Source: JACWAE01 sp963847595 (GTDB lineage: Bacteria > Chloroflexota > Dehalococcoidia > SZUA-161). From it: a stretch of 64,000 bases of DNA. Shown piece after piece: positions 41,447 through 49,546 of this stretch. The notes beneath the pieces were generated by a model that saw nothing but the letters and a program-made list of their open reading frames with translations, was not told where the DNA came from and made no database searches. Each line of letters begins with the position of its first letter. Within the stretch, counting starts at the first letter, position 1. Location: contig CAWKAJ010000003.1 in NCBI GenBank assembly GCA_963847595.1, positions 124,001 through 188,000 on the forward strand. Reading direction: 5' to 3'. The position numbers were made by a program, and so were the translations under genes.

Positions 41447-42592
41447 ATGAGGAGAAGAGTAGCAATAGTCGGCTATGCTCAATCTCATCATCAGCATAAT
41501 ATGCAAAAAACCAGAGAGGACATGGTCTTTGAAGTCTGCAAAGAGGCTTTGCACAATGCCGGCATCCTCAGAGAGGATCTGGATACCGTGGTCACCGCCT
41601 CTACGGATTTTCTGGATGGAAGGACGATTTCAAGCGTCTTTCTCAGCATGGCTGTTGGAGCTTTTATGAAGGATGAATCAAAGGTAGAGGAAGACGGGAC
41701 TTTTGCGCTCTACTATGCTTTGATGAGAATCCTTGCCGGCAGCCATGATGTAGCCCTGGTAGAAGCGCATACCCAGGGCTCGACTTTAAATCCCCATCAA
41801 GTAACCTATTATACCCTTGATCCCTTATTTGATCGGCAGATAGGCGTACTCAATGATATTGCTGCTGCCGCTCTTCAGGCGAGGGTGTACATGAACAGGC
41901 ACAGTGTGTCGGAAAAGCATCTGGCAATGGTAGCCGTTAAGAACATCACCAATGCCGCCAAGAATCCTTATGCTCACAGAAAGATGCCGGACTTAAGTGT
42001 GAAAGAGGTAATGAGTTCAAAAGTCTTTTACGATCCCATCAGAGAGCTGACGATGTCCCCCATCAGCGATGGTGCATGCGCTGTGATACTTGCCTCTGAG
42101 GAGAAAGCCAAGAAGTTTACCGACAGACCGGTATGGATAGAAGGAGTCGGTATTTGCCAGGACGCCTATCTTCGAGATAGAAATATCGAGAACCTCGATT
42201 CCCTCCAGGCGGCTGCCAGAACAGCCTACAAGATGGCTGGCATAAAAGACCCCTTGTCTGAGCTGGATGTTGCCGAGGTTTCCGAGAAATTCGCTCATGA
42301 GGAATTAATGATTTACGAAGCCCTGGGTTTATGCAAAGAAGGTCAGGGGAAAAACCTGATTGAAAGGGGCACAACTCGCAGAGATGGCAGTATGCCCGTA
42401 AATCCGAGTGGTGGGGCGCTGGGTGCTGACCCTATCTGTGCTACCGGGTTGATCAGAGTGATAGAAGCGGCAAAGCAGATAAAGGGTGAAGCAAATGGGT
42501 ATCAGGTGCCCGGTGTTCGTAAGGCTCTGGCCCATGGACAATTTGGGATTTGTGCCCAGAAGAATACAGTTTACATATTGGGAGGCAACTGA
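41447..42592 (+). CDS. Thiolase-like protein, subfamily A (SCP2/Ltp type, no nucleophilic Cys)
   Basis: The 381-residue protein has the SCP2/lipid-transfer thiolase fold (VAIVGYAQ start, then DFLDGRTISS, SPISDGACAVILASEE, and the end ALAHGQFGI). At the position of the nucleophilic Cys it has Gly (VEEDGTFAL), the HDCF motif reads SEKF, and the GHP motif reads ADP. It therefore cannot be a normal thiolase and is more likely a retro-aldolase-type or structural subunit, as Ltp2 of steroid degraders is. It pairs with the next gene and with two DUF35 genes. The start at 41447 was chosen for the GAGGAGG before it; the frame extends 7 codons further. Confidence 0.85.
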   Translation: MRRRVAIVGYAQSHHQHNMQKTREDMVFEVCKEALHNAGILREDLDTVVTASTDFLDGRTISSVFLSMAVGAFMKDESKVEEDGTFALYYALMRILAGSHDVALVEAHTQGSTLNPHQVTYYTLDPLFDRQIGVLNDIAAAALQARVYMNRHSVSEKHLAMVAVKNITNAAKNPYAHRKMPDLSVKEVMSSKVFYDPIRELTMSPISDGACAVILASEEKAKKFTDRPVWIEGVGICQDAYLRDRNIENLDSLQAAARTAYKMAGIKDPLSELDVAEVSEKFAHEELMIYEALGLCKEGQGKNLIERGTTRRDGSMPVNPSGGALGADPICATGLIRVIEAAKQIKGEANGYQVPGVRKALAHGQFGICAQKNTVYILGGN

Positions 42593-42594
42593 AC

Positions 42595-43839
42595 ATGAAG
42601 AGAAATGTGGCAATAATCGGTTGCGGGCAGACCAAACATTCGAGCAGGCGCAGAGATGTCAATGTGGCTGAACTGGTATCGGAAGCGGTCTTTAATGCGC
42701 TGGAAGACGCCAAGGTAAGTTTGCGTGAGGTAGACGCCTTTGTTGTGGGCAATATGCCGGGGTTCGGTGGTATTGCTCAGCCAGAACAATGGTTAGGTGA
42801 CTGGATTGGTGCTGCTGGGAAACCGGTCCTAAGGATTGCCACTGGTGGGACGACCGGGGGCTCGGTTGGACAGGGTGGTTACTATACCGTTGCCTCGGGA
42901 CTTCACGATGTGGTTGTAGCCGTTGCCTGGGAAAAACATTCGGATAGCAAAGAGAAGGGGGCCACGACGGGGCTCATACATGTCGGACTGGGCAATCTCT
43001 TCCACGCCAGCGCTTACGGGTTGAATCTTAAGAACCTGGTTGCCACCTCTGTGGTAGGAGCCGCTGCTGGCGTTGCCGTCTATCAGGCAACATTCTACAT
43101 GCATAGGTCGGGGTGCAGCATCAAACACTTCGATATGGTAGCAGCAAAGGCAAGGCGAAATGCTGCCAAGAACAAATATGCGCATCTTCAGTGGCCGGGG
43201 TGCACTCCAGAGGATATTGCCAAAACCGAGATGATCACGTATCCCTTCAGATACGGCCATGTCTGCCCGGCAAGTGACGGTGCCTCAGCAATTGTCGTGG
43301 CTGAGGAGACCGTGGCCAAGAAGAAAGCCAAGCAACCAGCCTGGTTCAAGGGACTCGCCTCCTATTCGGACGAGGAAAACCAGTTACAGAGTGAGAATTT
43401 CGGTGGCGTTGGGGTAACCGATCCCTCCGAACAAAGGGGAGCCTGGCTATCGGCAATGAAGGCATACAGGATGGCGGGAATAAGGGATCCCCAAAAAGAG
43501 ATTGACATGGCGGAGATATACCAGCCGTTCCCAAGTCAGGAGTTGATATTTGCTGAGAGACTGGGCTTCTTTGACGAAGGCACGGCCTGGAAAGCTCTTG
43601 AAAAAGGCGAGACCGATATTAATGGAAGAATGCCCCTGGATCCGTCAGGCGGCGTCAATGCCACCAACGCCATCGGATCCTCTGCTATGCAGCGCATTCT
43701 TGAGTGCGCTTTGCAGATAATGGGCAAGGCGGAAGAGCATCAGGTCCCGAAGAAAGTGCGCAACGCCGTCGCCCATGGCTGGGGGGGCGTAACCAATTAC
43801 ACCACAGTCACAGTTTTAGGGGATTCCCCCGGGAGGTAA
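42595..43839 (+). CDS. Thiolase-like protein, subfamily B (SCP2/Ltp type, no nucleophilic Cys)
   Basis: This 414-residue thiolase-fold protein begins RNVAIIGCGQTKHSS and shows VVGNMPGFGGIAQPEQW, the Gly-rich IATGGTTGGSVGQGG in place of the Cys nucleophile, and CPASDGASAIVVAEE. The HDCF position reads YQPF and the GHP position TNA, so no usual thiolase residue remains. It is most similar in this window to the protein at 60164-61330. GGGAGG lies before the ATG; the longer frame from 42550 overlaps the previous gene and was rejected. It probably forms a complex with its neighbour and a DUF35 protein. Confidence 0.85.
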   Translation: MKRNVAIIGCGQTKHSSRRRDVNVAELVSEAVFNALEDAKVSLREVDAFVVGNMPGFGGIAQPEQWLGDWIGAAGKPVLRIATGGTTGGSVGQGGYYTVASGLHDVVVAVAWEKHSDSKEKGATTGLIHVGLGNLFHASAYGLNLKNLVATSVVGAAAGVAVYQATFYMHRSGCSIKHFDMVAAKARRNAAKNKYAHLQWPGCTPEDIAKTEMITYPFRYGHVCPASDGASAIVVAEETVAKKKAKQPAWFKGLASYSDEENQLQSENFGGVGVTDPSEQRGAWLSAMKAYRMAGIRDPQKEIDMAEIYQPFPSQELIFAERLGFFDEGTAWKALEKGETDINGRMPLDPSGGVNATNAIGSSAMQRILECALQIMGKAEEHQVPKKVRNAVAHGWGGVTNYTTVTVLGDSPGR

Positions 43840-43844
43840 AAAAG

Positions 43845-44348
43845 ATGGCATATATAAAGGACGAACGACCGCAGACAATCGGGGTCGAAGGTACATGGAT
43901 TCTGAGTGCCTATCACTATAAAGGTCCTAGACTCATAGAAGAATACGTTAAGGGTCTCAAGCGGAAGAAACTGATCGGCTCATTCTGCCCGGGTTGTGCC
44001 AAGGTGATTGTGCCGCCCAGGAACTTGTGCGGAAGATGTCATCAGATAATGGATGGACGAAAGACCGTTAGCGATAAGGGGACCATTACCTGCTTCGTAG
44101 TCAGCCCCCCCATATTTAAAGGGCAATTGAAGGTCATCGGAATGGACCCGGTGGAAACAGGCTTGATAAAGGATGGTGAAGTGGTCATACCGGTGTTCGT
44201 TAAGTTCGATGGGTCAGACTCAAACACGGATACAATATTGCTGAACGCGGATCCGAAGGCCGTTCACATAGGGATGAGGGTCAAAGTTATCTGGGCGAAG
44301 AAGCCGCAGGGTGCGCTAAGCGATTTTGAAGGCGTTGAGCCTCTTTAA
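43845..44348 (+). CDS. DUF35 OB-fold/zinc-ribbon protein
   Basis: The 167-residue protein has the rubredoxin-like zinc ribbon CPGCAKVIVPPRNLCGRC (about 47-64) followed by an OB-fold. DUF35 proteins are obligate partners of thiolase-like enzymes (ChsH2 with Ltp2, BbsA with BbsB) and bring the acyl-CoA to the active site. It starts 5 bases after the thiolase-like gene, with GGGAGG before the ATG. The ORF could be extended upstream, but that would overlap the previous gene widely. Confidence 0.88.
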   Translation: MAYIKDERPQTIGVEGTWILSAYHYKGPRLIEEYVKGLKRKKLIGSFCPGCAKVIVPPRNLCGRCHQIMDGRKTVSDKGTITCFVVSPPIFKGQLKVIGMDPVETGLIKDGEVVIPVFVKFDGSDSNTDTILLNADPKAVHIGMRVKVIWAKKPQGALSDFEGVEPL

Positions 44349-44394
44349 GGGACAACGGATAGCATTGTCAACTACCTGGGGAGGGATAGAAACG

Positions 44395-44862
44395 ATGAAA
44401 GGCAAATCGGAGATCGTTGAGGTACAGGCCCTGCCATTTGTTGCTAACTTCAACTGGGCAACAGGCTTCCTGATGCAGAGGTTTATCAAAGAACTTGCCC
44501 ATAAAAAAATCCTGGCAGCAAAATGTCCCGGATGCGGATATACTTATGTGCCCCCAAGGTCCAGATGCGGAAAATGTTATGCCAAAATAGAAGAAAAAAA
44601 CTTGATAGCTCTCTCCGGGAAAGGTGCTCTAGTGAGCTATACCACAGCGTACGTGAAATTGGATGGCGAGGGAAACTTCCTGGATTTGGAGAAACCAGAG
44701 ATAATCGGGGCAATCAAGTTAGATAATGCGGATTCAACTATCTTCATGCCCCTTGAAGGGATCAAACCTCGGGATGTAACTGAAGGGCTCAAAGTTAAGG
44801 TCCAGTGGCGAGAGGAGACGAAAGGGGAACTGTCAGACATAAGGTCTTTCAAACCTGCTTGA
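44395..44862 (+). CDS. DUF35 OB-fold/zinc-ribbon protein
   Basis: This 155-residue protein is the second DUF35 member of the first module. The zinc ribbon CPGCGYTYVPPRSRCGKC sits at about residues 40-57, with the OB-fold after it (GALVSYTTAYVKLDGEG). The two adjacent DUF35 genes match the two thiolase-like genes before them in number, so each may serve one partner. GGGAGGG lies 8 bases before the ATG at 44395; the frame opens 23 codons further up, inside the previous gene, and that start was not chosen. Confidence 0.87.
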   Translation: MKGKSEIVEVQALPFVANFNWATGFLMQRFIKELAHKKILAAKCPGCGYTYVPPRSRCGKCYAKIEEKNLIALSGKGALVSYTTAYVKLDGEGNFLDLEKPEIIGAIKLDNADSTIFMPLEGIKPRDVTEGLKVKVQWREETKGELSDIRSFKPA

Positions 44863-44948
44863 GTGGAGAGGTAATGCTCAAGAGGGCTTTGACAATAAAA
44901 AGAAGCGAGGCATAACAATTCGAAGCGATATAAAGGAGGTTGGACAGC

Positions 44949-45887
44949 ATGGCCAGAATGCCAAAATTGATAATTACCTGCGCTTTGACTGGATCTGCGG
45001 TAAGTCCATCCCAAACGCCCTATTTACCGATAACGCCGGACCAGATAGCTGATGAAGCGTACAGAGCGTACAAGGCAGGAGCGGCAGTAGTCCACGTCCA
45101 TGTAAGGGATCCCAAGGAGGGTGTTCCAACTGCTGATTTGAAGATATGGAGGGAAACACTCACAAAAATTAAGGAAAAATGCAACGTGGTAATTTGCACC
45201 ACGACAGGTGGCGGCATGGGGATGACAGCAGAGCAGAGAATAGCCGTTGTTCCAGAGTTTGAACCTGAGATGTGCTCCTTGGACGTTGAAAGCATGAACT
45301 TCAGCGTGTTTCCCATCGCAGAAAAGATTAAGGAATGGAAGTATCCCTGGGAGAAACTGATGGTGGAATTGTCCAGGGATTTCGTTTTCAAGAACACGTT
45401 CGCAGACCTGGAAGTCTTCGCCAAGACCATGAAAAAACACAACGTAAAGCCAGAGGTCGAAATCTATGGTACAAATGGACTCTACAACACTGGCTTCCTT
45501 GTTAGAGCAGGCCAACTGGACTTGCCAGTACATATACAATACGTCCTTGGCGTTCTAGGCGGTACATTCTCCACGCCATACGAACTCATACATCTTCAGA
45601 CAGAAACGCACCGATGGTTGGGCGCAGATAACTACACATGGTCTGTCATCGGTATCGGCTATCCTGCAGAGTTCCACCTGGGGGCTGTAGCGATGACCAT
45701 GGGGGGCCATGTAAGAGTTGGAATGGAAGACAACATATTCGTCAAATATAAGGTACTGACAAAGAGCAACGCGGAGTTGGTCGAGAAGGTCCGTAAGATA
45801 GCTGATATCTTCGAGAGAGAGATTGCTACACCTGATGAAGCAAGGAAAATGCTTGGTCTTAAGGGCATTGACAAGGTGAAATATTAG
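44949..45887 (+). CDS. Beta-keto acid cleavage enzyme (BKACE, DUF849)
   Basis: The 312-residue enzyme matches the BKACE family, zinc-dependent TIM barrels that condense a beta-keto acid with acetyl-CoA and release acetoacetate. The metal site appears as ITCALTGSAVSPSQTP near residue 8 and VVHVHVRDPKEGVPTADL near residue 50, with LGVLGGTFST later. The C-terminal segment SNAELVEKVRKIAD, then ATPDEARKMLGLKG, is a dimer-tail typical of the family; a second copy of this tail alone is found at 63486. AAGGAGG precedes the ATG at 44949. It is the last gene of the plus-strand operon, so it probably acts on a keto acid formed by the thiolase-like enzymes. Confidence 0.9.
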   Translation: MARMPKLIITCALTGSAVSPSQTPYLPITPDQIADEAYRAYKAGAAVVHVHVRDPKEGVPTADLKIWRETLTKIKEKCNVVICTTTGGGMGMTAEQRIAVVPEFEPEMCSLDVESMNFSVFPIAEKIKEWKYPWEKLMVELSRDFVFKNTFADLEVFAKTMKKHNVKPEVEIYGTNGLYNTGFLVRAGQLDLPVHIQYVLGVLGGTFSTPYELIHLQTETHRWLGADNYTWSVIGIGYPAEFHLGAVAMTMGGHVRVGMEDNIFVKYKVLTKSNAELVEKVRKIADIFEREIATPDEARKMLGLKGIDKVKY

Positions 45888-45992
45888 GACGCCTAGGGTG
45901 TTCAAGCAGGTTTGAAAGGCAGCATTTACAACTGACGACCATTACAAACGGAACTAGGGCTAGCTCGCTGGCTTCGCAGACTGGGACCTCGC

Positions 45993-46754
45993 TCAATCCT
46001 CCAGTATGGCTACTACCCGGCTCCAGGCAGCACTTCCGCCCGTGAGTTTCACCGGGAAGCAGGCTACTTTAAAACCGAAGGGGCGTGGAAGACGGTCTAG
46101 ATTAGCAAGCTTCTCTATATGACAATATTCTTTTTCTATGCCCGCATAATGTGCGCCCCATAGTAAATTCTTATTGCCTGTACGAGCGAATTCTTCCTTT
46201 AATGCCCAGAACGGCCTATCCCACCCCCAGGCATCAATTCCCATAACCCTGACGCCCTTATCAATTAACCAGATAGTAGAATCCCTGGTCATACCGCATC
46301 CAGCTTCGAAGTATTCCGGTTTCCCCCATAATTTGTCGGCGCCGGTTTGTATCAGGACAATGTCCCAGGGCTTAATCTTATATTTGATTTTAACCAAGGC
46401 TTTCTGAAGGTCATCAACGCTGACGCCCGAGCCACGCGGCTTATGTCTCATGTCCAGTACTACGCCGTCGTTATAGAACCATTCCAGTGCCATTTCATCG
46501 ATGGTTCTGGACTTTTCTCCCTCAGAGAGAGGAGAATAATGCCAGGGTGCGTCAATGTGGGTTCCGGCGTGGGAAATCATGTTTACCGTATCATTGGCCC
46601 AGCCTAATCCCTCAGGCAGGTCACCTTGGGTGCAGCCGAAGAACATCTTCATCAACCCGACGCTCTGCTTGTGTTCCTCATGACTCACCTTCACCGGAAT
46701 GGGTTCGCTGGGGCTGTCTTCTGTGGGTACGCTCAAATCAATTAATCTTTTCAT
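45993..46754 (-). CDS. Cyclase family protein (kynurenine formamidase-like)
   Basis: This 253-residue protein belongs to the metal-dependent hydrolase family of KynB and related cyclases. The metal motif HAGTHIDAPWHY is seen near residue 60 and the later DTVNMIS and GAHYAGIEKEYCHIEKL fit. Such enzymes open amide, lactone or ring bonds. In a ring-degradation setting it could hydrolyse a cyclic intermediate, but the substrate is not known. The start is the ATG at 46754 with GGAGG 7 bases upstream; the frame runs 60 codons further up without coding character. It is transcribed divergently from the acyl-CoA dehydrogenase gene. Confidence 0.85.
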   Translation of the reverse strand: MKRLIDLSVPTEDSPSEPIPVKVSHEEHKQSVGLMKMFFGCTQGDLPEGLGWANDTVNMISHAGTHIDAPWHYSPLSEGEKSRTIDEMALEWFYNDGVVLDMRHKPRGSGVSVDDLQKALVKIKYKIKPWDIVLIQTGADKLWGKPEYFEAGCGMTRDSTIWLIDKGVRVMGIDAWGWDRPFWALKEEFARTGNKNLLWGAHYAGIEKEYCHIEKLANLDRLPRPFGFKVACFPVKLTGGSAAWSRVVAILED

Positions 46755-46790
46755 CTCGCATCCTCCAAGTTTCCTCGGCAGTTTAGCGCA

Positions 46791-46819
46791 ATTATAATGT
46801 AGCAGAATACCAAAACCAA
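46791..46819 (-). promoter_or_regulatory. Promoter of the cyclase gene
   Basis: On the minus strand TTGGTT (46814-46819) and a perfect TATAAT (46791-46796) have a 17-base spacer. The transcript would start about 30 bases before the cyclase ATG. Confidence 0.5.
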
Positions 46820-46899
46820 GCTTTTGGAATACCTTGATATTCAGAAGCACTTGTTTATGAGACATGTTGGCACTAGAATTAGAATGTTCGTTGCAAGAG

Positions 46900-46928
46900 T
46901 TGACTGTAAAGGTCAGGCGATATATATT
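46900..46928 (+). promoter_or_regulatory. Promoter of the acyl-CoA dehydrogenase/XRE-cupin operon
   Basis: TTGACT (46900-46905) and TATATT (46923-46928) with a 17-base spacer lie about 25 bases before the ATG at 46952. The short leader holds the GGAGG ribosome site. Confidence 0.5.
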
Positions 46929-46951
46929 CTCCATGTGGAGGCAAGAGGTAC

Positions 46952-48121
46952 ATGGCGCTGGATTTCGATCTGACAGAGGAGCAAAGCCTCACACGCCAGG
47001 CTGTGCGAGATTTCGCCGAGAAAGAGATTCTACCCGTAGCCCAGCAGTTGGATGAGAGTGAAGAATTCTCAGTGGAACTCACACAGAAGATGGCCCAAAT
47101 AGGCCTTTTGGGCTGCTTTGTGCCGGAGAAATACGGCGGAGCAGGCATGGGATATATATCCTACATCATTGCGGTTGAGGAATTAGCCAGGGTAGATGGC
47201 TCTCAGGCTGCCACGGTCGCCGCTGCGAACTCGCTGGGAGTAGGGCCGATCTATCAGTTTGGCAACGATAAACAAAAAGAGGAATGGCTCCCCAGAATTT
47301 GTTCAGGGAAAATGCTTGCCGCATTTGGTCTAACGGAGCCCGAAGCTGGCTCTGATGCGGGGAATTCCAAAACCTCAGCGAAATTAGAGAGTAAAAATTG
47401 GATTATAAATGGCAGGAAAATCTTCATCACGAACTCAGCCTGTGCACTAACGGGCGTCATCATTGTGCAGGCTGTTACGGGGCGCCGCTCCGATGGCAAA
47501 CCGGAGTTGAGTTGCATTCTGGTTCCGGCTGGCACCGATGGCTTCACTGCTAAAGAAATGAAGAGGAAGATGATGTGGCGGGCATCCAACACGGGTGAGC
47601 TCTTCTTTGATGATTGTAGGGTGCCGGAAGAGAATCTTCTGGGGAGGAGAGGTGACGGTCTACACCAGATGCTTGCTACACTTGACAGGGGACGGCTGAG
47701 CATTGCCGCAGTGGGGCTAGGCGGCTGCCAGGGCGCTTACGAACTGGCGTTGCAATATGCCAATGCACGAATTCAATTTGGCAGGCCAGTGAGTTCGTTT
47801 CAGGTAAATGCGTTTAAGCTGGCAGATATGGCTCTCGATATTGAAGTGGCTCGAAATTTACTGTACAAGGCTTGCTGGCTCCTGGAGAAGAATCGCCCCT
47901 TCAGTACGGAAGCAGCCATGGCAAAGCTTTACTGTTCTGAGGCGATGCACAGGTGCGTTCATCAGGCGGTGCAACTGCACGGAGGCTATGGCTTAATGAA
48001 GGACTTCAGGGTCGAGAGGTTCTATCGGGATCAGAGACTTCTCGAGATTGGCGAAGGCACTTCGGAAATCCTGCGGATTGTAATTGCTCGAAATATCGGT
48101 GTTATGGGAAGAGGAATATAG
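46952..48121 (+). CDS. Acyl-CoA dehydrogenase with intact catalytic Glu motif
   Basis: The 389-residue flavoenzyme forms a double bond between the alpha and beta carbons of an acyl-CoA. Family blocks are AAFGLTEPEAGSDAGNSKT near residue 125, the arginine-rich FAD helix, QLHGGYGLMKDFRVERFYRD near residue 345, and IGEGTSEILR near residue 369, which carries the usual catalytic Glu. It is the only one of four dehydrogenases in the window with that Glu in place. It is followed after 12 bases by the XRE-cupin regulator, so the two are probably co-transcribed. Confidence 0.93.
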   Translation: MALDFDLTEEQSLTRQAVRDFAEKEILPVAQQLDESEEFSVELTQKMAQIGLLGCFVPEKYGGAGMGYISYIIAVEELARVDGSQAATVAAANSLGVGPIYQFGNDKQKEEWLPRICSGKMLAAFGLTEPEAGSDAGNSKTSAKLESKNWIINGRKIFITNSACALTGVIIVQAVTGRRSDGKPELSCILVPAGTDGFTAKEMKRKMMWRASNTGELFFDDCRVPEENLLGRRGDGLHQMLATLDRGRLSIAAVGLGGCQGAYELALQYANARIQFGRPVSSFQVNAFKLADMALDIEVARNLLYKACWLLEKNRPFSTEAAMAKLYCSEAMHRCVHQAVQLHGGYGLMKDFRVERFYRDQRLLEIGEGTSEILRIVIARNIGVMGRGI

Positions 48122-48133
48122 GAGGGGGTGAAG

Positions 48134-48820
48134 ATGGAAGACAAGAAAAGGAAACGAGGCAGCAAGACAAGAAGAACGGGGCCACATCGAGATTGGTCCC
48201 ACAAATCTGTCGACTTTCTCACACACACCTCTCCCAATCAACCTGCTGGTTTGGAAGAAAAGGAGTCTCTTGGTGACAGGCTCAGAAAGGCTCGCGAAAG
48301 ACGCGGGCTCACACTGCAGGAACTCAGCAGCCGGACAGGCACTGACCTCAATAATCTGAAACGTATGGAGGCAAATGAAATTATTCCCCCTCTTGGTGAC
48401 TTGGTAAAGCTGGGCAAGGCTCTGGATACCAGAATGAGCTACTTTATTTCCCCCGGGGTCGACAAACCTGTAACCGTGGTGCGTGCAGACCAACGTCGAC
48501 CTGTATCGCGCAATATTAAAGCAGTGAGCGAGAGATACGGCTACTTTTACGAATCGCTAGCCCCGGAGAAGGCTAATCGCAGGATGGAGCCGTTCATAGT
48601 AACGCTTGTACCCTGTGATGTTGTAGAACCTTCGACACATGATGGACAGGAGTTCCTCCTTGTTCTGGAGGGACAAATGGTTGCAAAAATTGGAGATCGA
48701 ACCGAGTCTCTTGGGCCAGGCGATGCTCTTTACTACGATTCTAGCGTGCCTCATTATGTCAGATGCGCCGGGGGGAGCAAGGCCAAGATTCTGGCAGTCA
48801 TCTATCCTGGAAGCGAATAG
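48134..48820 (+). CDS. XRE-family regulator with cupin domain
   Basis: The 228-residue protein has a basic N-terminal tail of about 45 residues, an XRE helix-turn-helix (about 47-105: LGDRLRKARERRGLTLQELS), and a C-terminal cupin sensor domain (about 155-225: VVEPSTHDGQEFLLVLEG, then LGPGDALYYDSSVPHYV). Such regulators bind a small acid or CoA ester and control catabolic genes. The gene lies in the same operon as the acyl-CoA dehydrogenase, so it may control that operon and nearby catabolic ones. GGAGGGG precedes the ATG at 48134; GTG at 48128 is also in frame. Confidence 0.88.
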   Translation: MEDKKRKRGSKTRRTGPHRDWSHKSVDFLTHTSPNQPAGLEEKESLGDRLRKARERRGLTLQELSSRTGTDLNNLKRMEANEIIPPLGDLVKLGKALDTRMSYFISPGVDKPVTVVRADQRRPVSRNIKAVSERYGYFYESLAPEKANRRMEPFIVTLVPCDVVEPSTHDGQEFLLVLEGQMVAKIGDRTESLGPGDALYYDSSVPHYVRCAGGSKAKILAVIYPGSE

Positions 48821-48840
48821 TTATGGGCCATCGCAGGAAA

Positions 48841-49413
48841 TCACCCGATAATTATGTCGTCCAATGACCGTTTAGGGACGTGGTGAATTCCGTTACTGTC
48901 ACGCCAATATTTGATGTCCCCATCCGAGCCAACGGTCTCGATCACCACTTTTTCCTTTGGTTTTCCGAGAGCCAAGACTAGAATGATTTCGTACCTTGCA
49001 GGTATTTTCAGAGCGTCGCGCAACTCTCGCTTTTTGATCGCGCCGATAATGCAGCCGCCGAGACCCTTCTCAGTTGCACCCAGGAGTATGCTCTGGGCAG
49101 CTATCCCGTGATCGCAACGCAGAGGATAACTGATTTGTGTGTCCTCGAGTATAATAATATAAGCGGAGGGCCTTTCACCCGCACTGGGCCCGGGCCAGTC
49201 CTTTAAGTACATAGCCCAGGCTGTGTTCGAGAATATAAGGGCATTCTTCTTAGGGTCGCACGAAAGCATATATCTGAGCGGTTGCGAATTGGCTGCTGAC
49301 GCAGACAATCTGGCGAGGTCGACAAGCTCTCTTAATGTTTCATATTCTATAGGTACATCTTCATGGAAGCGCCGATAGCTTCTGTTCTTTGCTACTAGTT
49401 CTTTTATCATCAT
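48841..49413 (-). CDS. Nitroreductase-family protein
   Basis: This 190-residue flavoprotein has the start NRSYRRFHEDVP with the FMN-binding Arg residues, LARLSASAANSQPLRYML, and the later ATEKGLGGCIIGAIKK and ILVLALGKPKEK. It uses FMN and NAD(P)H to reduce nitro groups, quinones or enoates; the physiological substrate is unknown. It is convergent with the XRE-cupin gene and divergent from the acyl-CoA ligase gene, and probably has its own promoter. Confidence 0.88.
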   Translation of the reverse strand: MMIKELVAKNRSYRRFHEDVPIEYETLRELVDLARLSASAANSQPLRYMLSCDPKKNALIFSNTAWAMYLKDWPGPSAGERPSAYIIILEDTQISYPLRCDHGIAAQSILLGATEKGLGGCIIGAIKKRELRDALKIPARYEIILVLALGKPKEKVVIETVGSDGDIKYWRDSNGIHHVPKRSLDDIIIG

Positions 49414-49546
49414 GGTATCCTCAGTTGCGGTATTATTGCGTTAAATAGAGATTTGGTGTAAGATTCTTTCCCCGACACCATGATACAACTTTGGTGATGA
49501 TTTTATCAAACAAGTCAAGCCCGACAAAGTGATAAGGAGGATGACC

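Noticed and set aside
44874..44915. 13-codon ORF with GGAGAGG before its ATG, between the second DUF35 gene and BKACE
   Set aside because: It is very short, with no hydrophobic or leader-like pattern and no regulatory structure around it.
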